A stretch of DNA of 64,000 nucleotides, taken from Priapulus caudatus. Its lineage: Eukaryota > Priapulida > Priapulimorpha > Priapulimorphida > Priapulidae. This document shows, piece after piece, positions 1 to 10,999 of the stretch; position 1 is the stretch's first letter; every line of letters begins with the position of its first letter. The stretch spans positions 135,891 to 199,890 of the forward strand of contig NW_014577275.1 of the NCBI RefSeq assembly GCF_000485595.1, written 5' to 3'. A program made the translations under genes and the position numbers. The notes below the pieces were generated by a model, which did no database searches, was not told the DNA's origin, and was given only the letters and a program-made list of their open reading frames with translations.

Positions 1-102
1 TGGTGTAACGCCCATCATCGCCCAGATCTCAGACTTTCAATGCTCAACACTATTTATTTCACATAAAAAAATTAACATGATAATGTTCTAGGACATACTC
101 CC

Positions 103-275
103 CCTGGACTATTACCATCGGACAATTACCCCGCATTACCCATCAGGACAATGCACCCACGCCGAACAATACCCAGCAGGACAATTACCCCAGGGCCAGG
201 ACAATTACCCACCCGTGACAATGACCACCAGGACATTACTCCACCAGACAATTACCCACCAGGCAATCTACCTTT
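103..275. repeat. Degenerate minisatellite, about 17-bp unit
   Basis: The stretch repeats a unit close to GGACAATTACCCACCA about ten times with substitutions and small spacers. No coding sense survives across units. The 60-residue reading frame over it is a product of the repeat. Confidence 0.7.
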
Positions 276-279
276 AGAT

Positions 280-1215
280 TCTATTTTTGCTCCAATGCAT
301 TGCATTGACAGTGAATTGCCACGTATGTCATAATATATCTCCTAGGTAACGGGACGACGGCCACGCTAGTGCCAACAGGAATAGCAGTAATGAAGCAGAA
401 ATCGGGTATCAGAGATGTGGAACCGCAGAATGTACTGCTTTTAATAACACTCGACATTGCATTGCAACAATCCATGAGCCTACAAAAACCAGTAGAACAC
501 AAACGTAGAGCTATCACTGAATGCGATGCGCCCCTGTGCAATCAAAACAAAATCAAATTAAAAAATCAAATTAAAATCAAATGCAGCGGACACAACGGAA
601 CTATCATGGTAACAATCGCGCTCGCCTCAACTGGAACCGAAGTACAGTCATGACATGCCCAGATATACCCGTACATGAGAAAACAGAACATTGCTGCACA
701 CTATAACATGCACCTACAAATCCGTGCATTCCACCGACACTACGTCATCGAAAATGCAGCGGACCACACGGTACTAACATGGTCAACAATAAAGCCGCAT
801 ACGACGCGGTGACATCCAATACATGCTTATTATATTACACGCTGAAAACAGCAGTTTCCAACCCGATGTCATTGTATGAGTGTCGAAATATATCTCTTGA
901 AAGTGACATTCAAATTCAGCGCGCCACACGGAACTAACATATGGTAAACAATAAAGGCGCATACGGCGCGGTGACATCCAATGCATCCTTATTATATTAT
1001 ACGGCTGAAACAACAGTTTCCAATGAGATTTCATTGTATCAGTCAGTTAATATATCTCTTGAAACTGACATTGTTGCAATCTCTGAACCGAACCAACTCA
1101 ACTGGAACCGAAGTACAGTCATGACATGCCCAGATATACCCGTACATGAGAAAACAGAACATTGCTGCACACTATAACATGCACCTACAAATCCGTGCAT
1201 GCCACCGACACTACC
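280..1215. repeat. Internally duplicated repeat block, recurs at 7.2 kb
   Basis: Two sub-blocks are repeated. A unit of about 160 bp starting with CAGCGGACCACACGG/CAGCGCGCCACACGG occurs at about 757-918 and 919-1075. A unit starting CTCAACTGGAACCG occurs at about 627-735 and 1096-1215. The left part (280-920) recurs with many small indels at 7203-7725. No gene is visible. Confidence 0.75.
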
Positions 1216-1730
1216 CCAGGTAGCATTCCCATATGGGGCCCATATGGGAATTATCTGGGCTATTGAATGTGGGCTCGCCCATATGTATCCCTGATGGGGC
1301 CCATATGGGAATTATCTGGGCTATTGGATGTGGGTTCGCCCATATGTATTCCCTATGTGGCCCATGTGGGTTTTCGGCATATGGGATAAAAATGGGCCTG
1401 CCCATATGGGGAGAATATGGGAATTATCTGGGCTATTGGATGTGGGCTCGCCCATATGTATCCCTGATGGGGCCCATATGGGAATTATCTGGGCTATTGG
1501 ATGTGGACTCGCCCATATGTATCCCTTATGTGGCCCATGTGGGTTTTCGGCATATGGGATAAAAATGGGCCTGCCCATATGGGGAGAATATGGGAATTAT
1601 CTGGGCTATTGAATGTGGGCTCGCCCATATTTATCCCTGGTGGGGCCCATATGGGTTTTCGGCATATGGGATAAAAATGGGCCTGCCCATATGGGGAGAA
1701 TATGGGCATGCCCATATATATGAGTCCCGT
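1216..1730. repeat. Tandem repeat built on the palindrome CCCATATGGG
   Basis: The blocks GGCCCATATGGGAATTATC, GGGCTCGCCCATATG and GGCATATGGGATAAAAATG recur in order. The last lies near 1376, 1551 and 1669, so unit lengths are about 175 and 118 bp. CATATG palindromes occur every few tens of bases, which opens long frames on both strands; these are repeat artefacts. Confidence 0.8.
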
Positions 1731-2520
1731 ACGTAGGATATAGCCGCCCATCAATCGTTTCATGGTTGTATAGATGCCCATGTTATTTTATGTTTCGCGG
1801 CATTCTAAACTCTTGGCTCACGCTCCTATATATATATATGATTCTATATCCATATCGATCATGAATGATATGTATTCAGCACAAACACGCGGCCCAGCAT
1901 GCAGGCACACGACGTTGATTCAATTTTGGTTACGACTTCGCCAAGGTAAAACCAACGTCTATTCAACTTTGTTTCACCTACTTCAATCCAACGTCGCAAT
2001 GAGACGTTGATACAGCGTACGTTGGTTTATGGTCGCGACATTGAACAACAAATTAAAATAGAGACACAAATTAACTGTTAATTGTATTGCGTTAGGTACG
2101 CTGTCGTTGGGGGTTAAAGCTCGATCTCGTGATGTTCCCTTGCCGGTCTCAATAATTCAGTCTAGCAGCATAGGCCTATATATATACGTTATGGAACGAT
2201 GACTTTATTATAAATTTGAAACATGCATATACAACTATATATATATATGAGTATATATACCTACACGTGCAACCATTCTCGCTGACTCTGAGTTACTTCT
2301 TTTTTCCTCTACGTGACTGCATCTTAAGCTGGGTTTACCCTATCAACGTTTTTGTTATCATGGAATATGGTTTGTTTAGGGGGTCGTTCACAATTATCAA
2401 CATTTTCACAAGCGTACAAACCATACAGTTTTTCGAGACCCCCCTTCCCCCCTAAAAGTGTACGAAGAAAAATGTTGATTATTTTCCACACTATTCTACA
2501 TAGATCGAGATACGTGTATA
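1731..2520. other. Non-coding stretch, nothing recognised
   Basis: AT-rich sequence with short TATATA runs near 1829, 2178 and 2237. I see no exon with convincing splice sites or a conserved protein motif. Confidence 0.5.
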
Positions 2521-2699
2521 TATGAATTACATGCAAACCCTGGAACAATTGAACCAGGTCACCAGAGGTCGCTCTCGGTTTTCGATTTACAGGTCGTTAT
2601 CCCCCATACGTAAAACTGGGAGGCAAACTCGATACAGCTACTCGTTAATTGTTCTGAAAGTGCAGGTTAGTTGTATTAGCGGCCACTACGTGGCGTGGT

Positions 2700-2860
2700 C
2701 GTGCTGGTGCACGAGGATGGCTGCGAGACGTCCAGAGGAGAGACCGGATACTAGAGAGGCGATGCGCAAAGGAAGCATTGATCCTGACCGCCGAGCGCGG
2801 ATGTTGCGCGCAGTTCCGCGGCGAGGCGCACGCGACCGCGGGAACGTGCTACGATAGTAT
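2700..2860 (+). pseudogene. Repeat-borne coding fragment, related to 21035-21355
   Basis: One open frame (ORF end at 2857) encodes a segment with the pattern DTREAMRKGSIDPDR followed by LRAVPRRGARDR. The minus-strand frame at 21035-21355 carries the same pattern (DTREALPKGDVDPKR, then WRAVPAQGARRR). The DNA has diverged but the reading frame is kept. I do not recognise the family. The segment also sits near a shared non-coding motif (ACAGGTCGTTAT at about 2590 and 9113), so it is probably part of a dispersed mobile element. The residues upstream of about 2700 have no counterpart in the other copy. Confidence 0.4.
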
Positions 2861-2934
2861 CGGGTGCTGGCAGCTGTGCATCCGTGCGCCAAATCCATAG
2901 GCCGGCGCACGGATGCATGGCTCCCAGCAAACAG

Positions 2935-3470
2935 TGTTCAATTGGGGGGGCGTGCACGCTTTTGTGGGAGGGGGGTAGTATTGGGGCCATTTGGGTGGGG
3001 CATTTCTGGGGGAGACTTAGGGGCCATTTGGGGAGGGGGCATTTCTGGGGGAGACTTGGGGATTTGGGGGGTGCATTGCCTCTGGGGGGAAATTTTGGGG
3101 TTGGGGGAATTGGGGGGGGGGCATTGGCCCCCTGTGGGGGGGGGGTCATTGTTTCCGGAGGGGGGGCTCATTTCTAGGAAAGGGCGAAATTTTTTTGGAA
3201 GGGGGACCATTTAAGGGTTTGGGGAGGGGAAAGTTTGGAAGTTGGGGGGGGATTTGGGGAGGGGTGTGACGCTCTGGGGGCACGAAATTTTCGGGAGGTT
3301 GCATTTGTCCCTGAAGGTGGGGGGTCAATTTCTAGAGGGGCGCATTTGGGGGGGCATTTAGGGGTGTTGGGAGAGGGAATTTTTTTGGGGGGGTGAACCC
3401 CTGGGGGAGGGGTATGTGGGAGCGGCCATTTGTAGGAGGGGGAGGAAGGGGGGATTTTGGGGTTTTGCAG
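2935..3470 (+). repeat. G-rich, G-quadruplex-prone tract
   Basis: Dozens of runs of 4-9 G separated by CATTT, GGAGA and TTT motifs lie on the + strand. The second half is nearly repeated at 5341-5758. Glycine-rich and proline-rich frames across it are compositional artefacts. Confidence 0.8.
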
Positions 3471-4090
3471 TCTGTCAAAATTCTCCAGTATTTGTTCTGA
3501 TCATGCCATCATATCACAACTGCGTGTGTCTGTACGTGCGTGCGTGCGTGCGCGTCTATTTTGTCCGTAGCACTAATGCGTAAACGTCCTACATCCGGAA
3601 CTTTCTTAACCTACCAACCAGCTGTGCCGGTGAAAACAACAGCCTGTCTCCGTCAGCTTACACACGCAATACCCCATTTCAAAACGAAATGCATCAATTA
3701 ATTTTGCTTCGCATATATGCCAAAAACTTGTGTAGTAGTAGGTTGTCACCAATCATATATATTGCCACAGATTAACAAAAGATTATTTTTATGGAGCTGC
3801 CAAAATGACATTAAAGGTCCAGGAAGGTGCATAAGTAATTAAGTGGCTGACTGGCACTTAAATGTAAATGAGTAAATGAGTAAATGTAAATGGTACGCTA
3901 CTGGAGTCCGTCAAAATTCTCCACAATTTGTTCTGACACATGATCCATCATCGTAGAATGGTTCCAAAGTGGAGCTTTGTTGGCCTGAATACGACTTGAG
4001 TGATATTTGCGGGGAGTCCGTTCAAATATTCGTTCGCACTATTTTGTTCTGATTATTTCGCACAGGGTAACTACTTTTTTATAACTGCGT
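3471..4090. repeat. Non-coding repeat block, diverged copy at 5.39-6.33 kb
   Basis: Segments such as TCTGTCAAAATTCTCC, ACATCCGGAACTTTCTTAACC and CTTACACACGCAATACCCC recur in the same order at 5.39 kb, 5.95-6.04 kb and 6.26 kb with many small indels. No gene is seen. Confidence 0.65.
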
Positions 4091-5335
4091 GCGTCCGCGT
4101 GCGTGCGTGCGGTGCGTCGTCCGTGAGTGTGTCACTGGCAGACTTGTGTGTAGTTGCCGTGTGCGGTCCTCGTGCGTGCGTCTGTGTGTTCAGTTGCTGT
4201 AGCGCTGCGTGTGCGTCCGTGCGCGCCCGTGACGTGTTTGCTAGGTGTGTCCTTGTGTGTCCGTTGTCAGTGTGGCACTGTGTGTGCGAGTGCGGTGTGC
4301 GTGTGGTACGGCCGTGCGTGTGCGGTGTCACCGTGTCGTGCGGTGTCACTTGCGTCTGTGTGTACGTTGCGTGTGCGTGCTGGCTCGCGTGACTGCTGTG
4401 CGCTAGGCGCGGTCCCATGTGCGTTCCGCCCCGCGTCGTGCCGTGTTGCGGTGTGCGTGCGTTGCGGCATGTGCGTGTGCGTCGCCGTGTTTGTGTTGTG
4501 CCGCCGTCGTGTGCGTGGCTGCGTCGAGTGCTGCGTCACTGGTGTTGCTTGTGGCCACCCTGTGCAACCTTGCGTGGGCGTGGGAATGGCGCTGGGATGT
4601 GGGGCCGCCATGCGAATGGTCTATGGTCCCCCTGGCGTGCAATGAGCGTGGCGCGTTCGTCGGCGTCGACTGGTCGCGCGCGTCGTTGTGGCGCGGCCAC
4701 ATGGGTAATGGCCATAGGTCTGGGAAGCGGTGCCGCCGCGAGTGCATGGCGTCGCCGTGTCTCTGGTGCGGTGTCTGCAGAATCGTTGTGCGTGTCATCT
4801 GTGTGTGCGAGTGACTCGGTCTAAGAGTTTGTGATGGTCAGCGCCACAAATTACGTGTTAGCATGTGTTCCGGTGGATGGATCGACGGAATCTAGGGGTC
4901 TATAATAATGTGCCGTCTGTTGTTCGGGTGTGTGGAATTCTCCACTTTTGTCTGGCAGTAATTTTGGTGAGGCTGATGGCTTACGACAAGACTACTATGT
5001 GTCATAACGCTGCGAGTGGCGTGCGCGTGCTTGCTGGCGGTCGTGTTGTGTTCATTGTGTGGTGTCGTGCCGTGCGCGTGCTGTGGTGTTGCGTGCCGTG
5101 AGCATGCGGCCATGGCCTGTGCGTTGAGGCGTCATGTGGCGTTGCGTCGGTGCGGTGGGCGTGGTGGTAATGTTGCGTGTCTCAGTGGTTGGTGTCACTG
5201 TGTGTCAGCGAGTGCGTGTGGTGTGCACCGTGTGTGCGTCGTTAGCGTGTGCGTCGTCGCGTGTGAGTGTCGTCAACTATGTGTAACGTGTGCGGCAAAT
5301 GGGTACTGGGCTGTGCGTGTGCATGTTGACGAGTT
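4085..5335. repeat. Degenerate GTGC/GTGT low-complexity tract
   Basis: Alternating purine-pyrimidine sequence rich in GTGCGTGT. Every frame is open for long stretches and yields Cys/Val-rich or His/Thr-rich peptides, as expected of such repeats. I call no gene. Confidence 0.8.
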
Positions 5336-5339
5336 GGCG

Positions 5340-5340
5340 N
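5340..5340. other. Single ambiguous base at an assembly join
   Basis: The N lies exactly where the GTGC tract stops and a second copy of the 3.43-kb G-rich sequence begins (CCATTTGTAGGAGGGGG). This is typical of an imperfect contig join. Confidence 0.6.
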
Positions 5341-6320
5341 CCATTTGTAGGAGGGGGCAGGAAGGAGGGATTTTGGGGTTTTGCAGTCTGTCAAAATTCT
5401 CCAGTATTTGTTCTGATCATGGCCCCCTGTGGGGGGGTTTCATTGTTTCCTGGGGGGGGGGCTTATTTCTAGGAAAGGACGAACTTTTTTTGGAGGGGGA
5501 CCATTTAAGGGTTTAGGGAAGGGAAAAGTTGGGGGGGAATTTGGGGAGGGGGTGTGACCCTCCTGGGAAACGAATTTTCGGAGGTTGCATTGTCCCCTGA
5601 AAGGGGGGCTCATTTCTAGGAGGGGGCCATTTTTGGGGGCAATTAGGGGTTTTGGAAGGGGGAATTTGGGGGGGGAGTGACCCCGGGGAGAGGGGGGTTA
5701 TGTGGGAGCGGCCATTTGTAGGAGGGGGGAGAAAGGGGGGATTTTGGGATTTTGAAGACTAATGGCGCCATCTATCGGACGGCATATGTGTTACACTCAT
5801 CTGAGGCACGTTCCTACAGGCCATAGCCGTGCGTCATATGATGAGCCACCGGCGCAGGACACAGAGAGGAACGAGACGCGATGTGGGGGGAGGCAGTCAA
5901 CCCCGGGTGGTGGTTATCGGTTAGGCCAGACATACGGGAACTTTCCTACATCCGGAACTTTCTTAACCTACCAACCAGCTGTGCCGGTGAAAACAACAGC
6001 CTGTCTCCGTCAGCTTACACAGCGCAATACCCATTTCAAAAACGTAAAGGCATATTAATTTCCTAGCATAAATGCAAAAAAACGGTGTGTAGTAGTAGGT
6101 TGTCCAGCATGCATATTATGTTGCACATATAACAAAGATATTTTTTGGAGCTGGCCGAAATGAACATAAGAGTCCAGAGAGGCGTGATAATGTAATAAGG
6201 TGGCTGACTGGCCACTTAAATGTAAAAATGACGTTAAATGTAATTGCGTACGCTACTGGGAGTCCGTCAAAATTCTCACAATTTTGTTCTGATGCATTTT
6301 CAGTTCACAGGTAACTACTA
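5341..6320. repeat. Second copy of the G-rich and adjoining block
   Basis: 5341-5758 matches about 3100-3475, and 5940-6320 matches about 3590-4085, each with scattered one-base indels. Between them, 5759-5940 is unmatched in the left copy and resembles 8219-8370. No gene is seen. Confidence 0.65.
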
Positions 6321-6324
6321 TTTT

Positions 6325-7200
6325 ATAACTGCGTGTGTCTGTGCGTGCGTGCGGTTGTGTGTGTGTGTGCGTGCGTGCGTGCGGTGTTGCGCGCCGTGCG
6401 TGTTTGTGTGTGCGTGTGTAGTGCGATGTGGTGTGCGTGCTGCGTGCTCCGTGTGCGAGTGACTGTGCGTGCTGCGTGGTGCGTGTTTGTGGTGTCCCCG
6501 TTGTGTACGTGTGCGTGCGAGTGTGTCACTGTGTCTACGTGAGCGTGTGCGTGTGGATGTGAGGCGTATGCGTGATGCGTGTGCGATGTGATGCTGTGCG
6601 TGTGCGTGCTGTGCGGGCTGGTGCGGTGTGGTGTGTATTTGTGGTGTGCGTGTGTTATTTGTGTGTGCGTGTGCGTGTGACGTGTGCGTTGTGGCGTGTG
6701 CGGTAGTGCGTGTCAGTGTGTCACTGGTGTGTGCGAGTGCGCTGTGCGTGTGGCACCGGTGTGGCACCGTGTGTGCGTGTGCGTTGTGCGTGTGCGTGCT
6801 GCGTGTTGAGTGTCGTCACTGTGTGTACATGTGCGTGTGCATGTGAGGTGCGTGTGCCGTGTGCGCTGTGTGTTTGGTGCGTGATACGTGTGCGTGTGCG
6901 TCCGAGTGCTCACTGGCGTGCGGCGGTGTGCGTCGAGCTGTGCTCCACGCTGCGTGTGCAGTGTGGCGTGGCGTGTGGTGTGCGTGTGGCGTTGTGTTGC
7001 TTGCGTGCGTGTGAGCTGCGTGCGTGTTTGTGTGCCTTGTGTTGTGCGCGCGTGTCGTGTGCGTGTGCGTATTGCGTGGGTTGTGGTGTGAGTGTGTCAC
7101 TGTGTGTGCGAGTTGTGTGCAAGTCGCGGTGTGGCGTGTGCGTGTTGTGTGTGGTCGTGTGCTGTGTGTGGCGTGCGTGCGTGCGTGCTGCCGCGTGCAT
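6325..7200. repeat. GTGC/GTGT microsatellite-like tract, second copy
   Basis: Same composition as 4085-5335. Long frames on both strands are artefacts of alternating purine-pyrimidine sequence. Confidence 0.8.
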
Positions 7201-7202
7201 AA

Positions 7203-7725
7203 TCTAATATCTAAGATTCTATTTTGCTCCAACTCATTGCCATGACGTCAATTGGCCACGTATGTCATATATATTCCTAGGTAACGGGACGACGGCACGC
7301 CTATGCTAACAGCAATAGCAGTAATAAAGCCAGAAATGCGTGCATGGTAATTCAGGTTGATTTGGGGGAACCGCAGGGAATGTAACTGCGCTTTTAATAC
7401 AACTCCGACATTGCATGCAACAATGCCATGAGCACTACACAAAAACAAGAACGATGACACAAACGTAGAGCTATCACTGAATGCGATGCGCACTCTGTGC
7501 AATCAAACAACTCAATTAATCAAAATTTAAAATGCAAAATGCAGCGGACCGACACGGAACTCACACGGTAAACAATAAAGCCCAATACGGCGGGTGACAT
7601 ACCATACATGCTTATTATATGTAGCACGTTGAAAACAGCAGTTCCAACCGATGTCATTGTATGAGTGTCGAAATATATCTCTTGAAAGTGACAATGAAAT
7701 TCAGCGCGCCACACATCAGATTTCA
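7203..7725. repeat. Diverged copy of the 280-920 block
   Basis: Shared landmarks include CCTAGGTAACGGGACGACGG, GCTATCACTGAATGCGATG and TGTATGAGTGTCGAAATAT. The copies differ by many short indels. No gene is present. Confidence 0.75.
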
Positions 7726-7786
7726 TTCTGATCGCGATCGTGCGCGGTTTACGATGTTTCTGACAACGGGCCCCTGGTCATAACTG

Positions 7787-7796
7787 CGTGTGTGTG

Positions 7797-7828
<32 letters not shown>

Positions 7829-8170
7829 TGTGTACGTGTGAATGTGTCACTGTGTGTGTGAGTGCGTGTGCGTGTGCGTGCGTCTGTGTGTGTGCGTGCG
7901 TGCGTGCGTGTGAGCGCATGCGTGTTTGTGTGTCCTTGTGTGTGCGCGTGTGCGTATGCGTGCGTGTGTGCGTGTGAGTGTGTCACTGTGTGTGCGAGTG
8001 CGTGTGCGCGTGTGTGTGTGCGTGCGTGCGTGTGCGCGCGTGCGTGTGCGCGCGTGCATGTTTGTGTGTCGTTGTGTGTGCGTGTGTGTGCCTGTGCGTG
8101 TGCGTATGCGTGCGCGTGTGCGTGTGAGTGTGTCACTGCGTGTGCGAGTTCGTATGCGTGTGCGTGTGCA
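7787..8170. repeat. Purer GTGC/GTGT microsatellite
   Basis: About 380 bp of GTGC, GTGT and GCGT tetranucleotides broken by GAGTGTGTCACTGTGTG blocks, the same spacer seen in the two tracts to the left. Confidence 0.85.
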
Positions 8171-8504
8171 CAGATTATATTATGGTCAATACGTGACGTT
8201 TACCTTGTATACAGGCGAATGCGAGCGACTTCATCAGCACACAGTCGTGACATGATCCATCATCAGCGTAGAATAGTTCCGAAATGCATTATATGATGAG
8301 CGCGGCGCATGACACACGGGGGAGCGAGACGAGATGTGTGGGGGGAGGGCGAGTTCAACCGGCCCGCCCGGTGGTTATATATACGTCTACTGCCGTCGCC
8401 TTGTGAGGCTTGCAGTGAATGCCGTGTAGAAACCTTTATGTTAATTCATGTAGAATGGCTTCGATGTTTGAAACGTGTACTATGTACACGTTGCTACGGG
8501 GCAT
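8171..8504. other. Non-coding, nothing recognised
   Basis: Partly similar to 5780-5900 (CATGATCC and ATATGATGAGC landmarks). No exon or RNA gene is visible. Confidence 0.4.
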
Positions 8505-9160
8505 AGCCGCCGGCGCCGGTCTGGCCGGTTTAGAGTATACGGGTAAAGAACAGCAACAGAGCTGGCGTGGCGTGGCGAGCACGTGTCGGTGATTGACAGA
8601 CTTCCGTGGGCGTCGTGCTCGAACCGGAAAAAGTTTAAATTCCGTTTTCGACGGGTATAAGGACGCCGCGCACATTACCCGCCACACACAACAATTTTGT
8701 GAAGAATTTTCGAGCCGGTGCACCCCTCATTTCGTGGCTATCTCAAGAACCTCGTGCTATGAACAGAACTCTCCGCTAGCTGATTTCCGGTCGTTATTCC
8801 TTATATGCAAACTCGATAGAGCCACGCAAACATAGGTCAAAACAGGCNGCTCAGCCTGGCCGGTTTAAACTACGGGTAAAGAACAGCAACAGAGCTGGCC
8901 TATCACGTCCACGCACGGGCGTGGCGAGCACGTGGTGATTGACAGTTGCCGTGGGCGTGTCTCGACGGAAAAAACGTTTAAATTCCGTTTTTGACGGCTA
9001 TAGGACGCGCGCACATTAGCCAACAAAGTTATATAAGTATTTCGAGCCGTGCCCCATCTTCGTGGCTACTCAAAACTCTCGTGCTATGAACAGAACTGTA
9101 GGTTTTCGTTTTACAGGTCGTTATTCCCCATACGCAAAACTCGGAATCAACGTCAACAGA
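8505..9160. repeat. Direct duplication around the N at 8848
   Basis: About 8510-8825 and 8850-9150 are the same sequence with small indels. Landmarks are GGGTAAAGAACAGCAACAGA, AAATTCCGTTTT, TCGTGCTATGAACAGAAC and GGTCGTTATTCC. The single N lies between the copies, so this is more likely two ends of contigs left unmerged than a biological repeat. Confidence 0.65.
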
Positions 9161-9724
9161 CGGACAGTTAACAGCCATGTTATTAGCGTTTGTTTCGTTA
9201 TCTCTGCATAAAATGTCGTTTCAAAACTCAATTATTGTGCATGCGGATGATCGCTAGTTTGCGTACCGTACGCACGAAATAGAATGATTCTGACGAATAG
9301 AACTCTTCGTGAATGCCACCTAAATGCCTGCTTGTGCGTACGAACGCAGGTACGCACGATATTGTGCGAACGAATTAACAGTTCTTCAATCCGGTCGCTG
9401 TTGATTAATTGCGTCTATCCGGTCGTTTAGCCACGGAACATTGGCGACCAGTTACTGGTCGAGGCGCCACGGCCAATTTTATATACCACTAAAATCTAAA
9501 AGAAAAACAATAATTAAAAGGTTCAGGGATGTCGAGACTGCAAATATAATAGAAGGGCCTGCTAACAATCATTCTACGAGTTTCGCAGTAGATCACAGCA
9601 CAACAGAGCAATTTCGAAATTTATTCTTCATACAAAAAACGACTTGAAGCTATACCATGAGCTACTATTGAGGCATTTTCAATAGTCTGACATCACTTTT
9701 GTTTGGATTTTTGAGATTGGCCAG
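9161..9724. other. AT-rich stretch, no gene called
   Basis: No conserved motif found. A 68-residue frame at 9441-9647 has no recognisable features. Confidence 0.4.
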
Positions 9725-10568
9725 ATGTCCAGAAAAGGGGAAAAGACCTTAAGGACATTGTTTCAAATTATTTGTGGAAAGTGAGTGTATTTTAAAATCA
9801 CGCAATCAATGTTCAATATATGATTAAAATAACCAATTAATATTGCTTGCCTAAATAACCTTTTATATTTTTAGGTATAAGTAGGGGGGGGGTATATTAT
9901 AACATAATTATAATAAGTATTTTATTAATATGTTGTTTGAGTTTTCAAAAGCTTTTAGTACAATATGTCATATTGGTCTGATGTGTAAAGTCCAATTTTT
10001 GTTTTTAGCTTGATGTGTAAATTCCTTTATGGAGAACATTAATATGAGTGGATACAAGATACAAGATACAAGATGTCAGTTAGGAATTAAGTCAAGTCTA
10101 GTCAAAGTGATACAATTAAGGTATAAGTTCTGATTGTAATCGTAATTGTTTACTGTAAACCTATTAATTTTGTGTCCAAACATAAAAATGTGAAATAAAA
10201 TGGACGGAAAATATTAATTAGTGCTTATATATTTACAGTATTTCGTTACAAAAAAGATGGTTGTTTTGACAATATGGGGTACACCAATATACTATCAAAT
10301 TTATAGTAATCTTAACCCATAAAATTGTAAGATCTCAAAATATTATATTTAATTGAAATATCTCTAAAAAATAATATAGAGATAATATTATAAAACGTAT
10401 AATTTATGATGTGATTATAATTTCAGCTGCTGCAATGAACCAGGTGGATGGGTGCACAAACACCAAGTCAGTGAAGCAATACAACGCATTTTAACAAATG
10501 CTAAGTGGAAGAAGAGGGGAAGTGGAAGAAGAAACTATATAATGAGATTTGTATTGAATTGTATTTGA
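9725..10568 (+). CDS. Possible two-exon mini-gene (65 residues), unknown
   Basis: A short frame starting ATG at 9725 runs to a good donor (AAA|GTGAGT after 9780). An acceptor (ATAATTTCAG) precedes 10427, and the frame then runs to TGA at 10566-10568. The two exons join in phase (two bases plus one), and AATAAA follows at 10581-10586. The second exon reads CCNEPGGWVHKHQVSEAIQR and ends in a basic stretch with KKRGSGRRNY. I recognise no family. A further exon may lie upstream, since a stop precedes the ATG by only about 40 bases. It could equally be the last exons of a transposon or chance. Confidence 0.3.
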
Positions 10569-10675
10569 ATTGAGAATGAAAATAAAGACATCGTAGAATT
10601 TTAAATTTGTGCTTGTTTTAGCATATTGCACTTAATTATTAATTCAAATGAAAATCAATGGATTAATCCCATTAT

Positions 10676-10880
10676 AATGTCAATGGTTGATGTCAATACA
10701 ACGTCAATGTGTGATGTCAATACATCGCCAATGCGTGATGTCAATACAGCGTCAATGTGTGATGTCAATACAACGTCAATGTGTGATGTCAATACAACGT
10801 CAATGTGTGATGTCAATACGACGTCAACGGTTGATGTCAGAAATACTTTCATTTTAGACCCTCGGTTGATGGTCAGTTGA
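10676..10880. repeat. 24-bp minisatellite
   Basis: About seven units of GATGTCAATACAACGTCAATGTGT-like sequence, with the last units diverging to GTCAACGGTTGATGTC. The open frames on both strands (repeats of TTSMCDVN and its reverse) are produced by the repeat. Confidence 0.85.
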
Positions 10881-10912
10881 CGTCAACGGTTGATGTCCCA
10901 CTGATTTTTTGG

Positions 10913-10999
10913 CTAATGCTCCATTAGGAGTGTTCCCAACTTTGATATCATTAATGATTAATGATTAAGGATTGATAATACTAACCCTAACCCTAACCC
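10913..10999 (+). repeat. Left arm of an outer TIR element plus telomere-like repeat
   Basis: Around 10919-10962 lies CTCCATTAGGAGTG then TTCCCAACTTTGATATC. Its inverted counterpart is at about 16300-16343, on the other side of the gypsy element. Between the arm and the retrotransposon stand three CCCTAA units. The retrotransposon therefore appears to have landed inside this small element. A related fragment is at about 59325-59360. Confidence 0.65.

Noticed and set aside
1211-1781. Mirror-image frames such as GPIWELSGLL repeats
   Set aside because: They follow the CCCATATGGG tandem repeat on both strands.
4000-8296. Cys/Val-rich and His/Thr-rich frames of 60-166 codons
   Set aside because: Produced by GTGC/GTGT repeats; no conserved motif, no splice signals, overlapping in all frames.
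10676-10880. CRISPR array from regular 24-bp repeats
   Set aside because: Head-to-tail minisatellite without unique spacers, in an animal genome.
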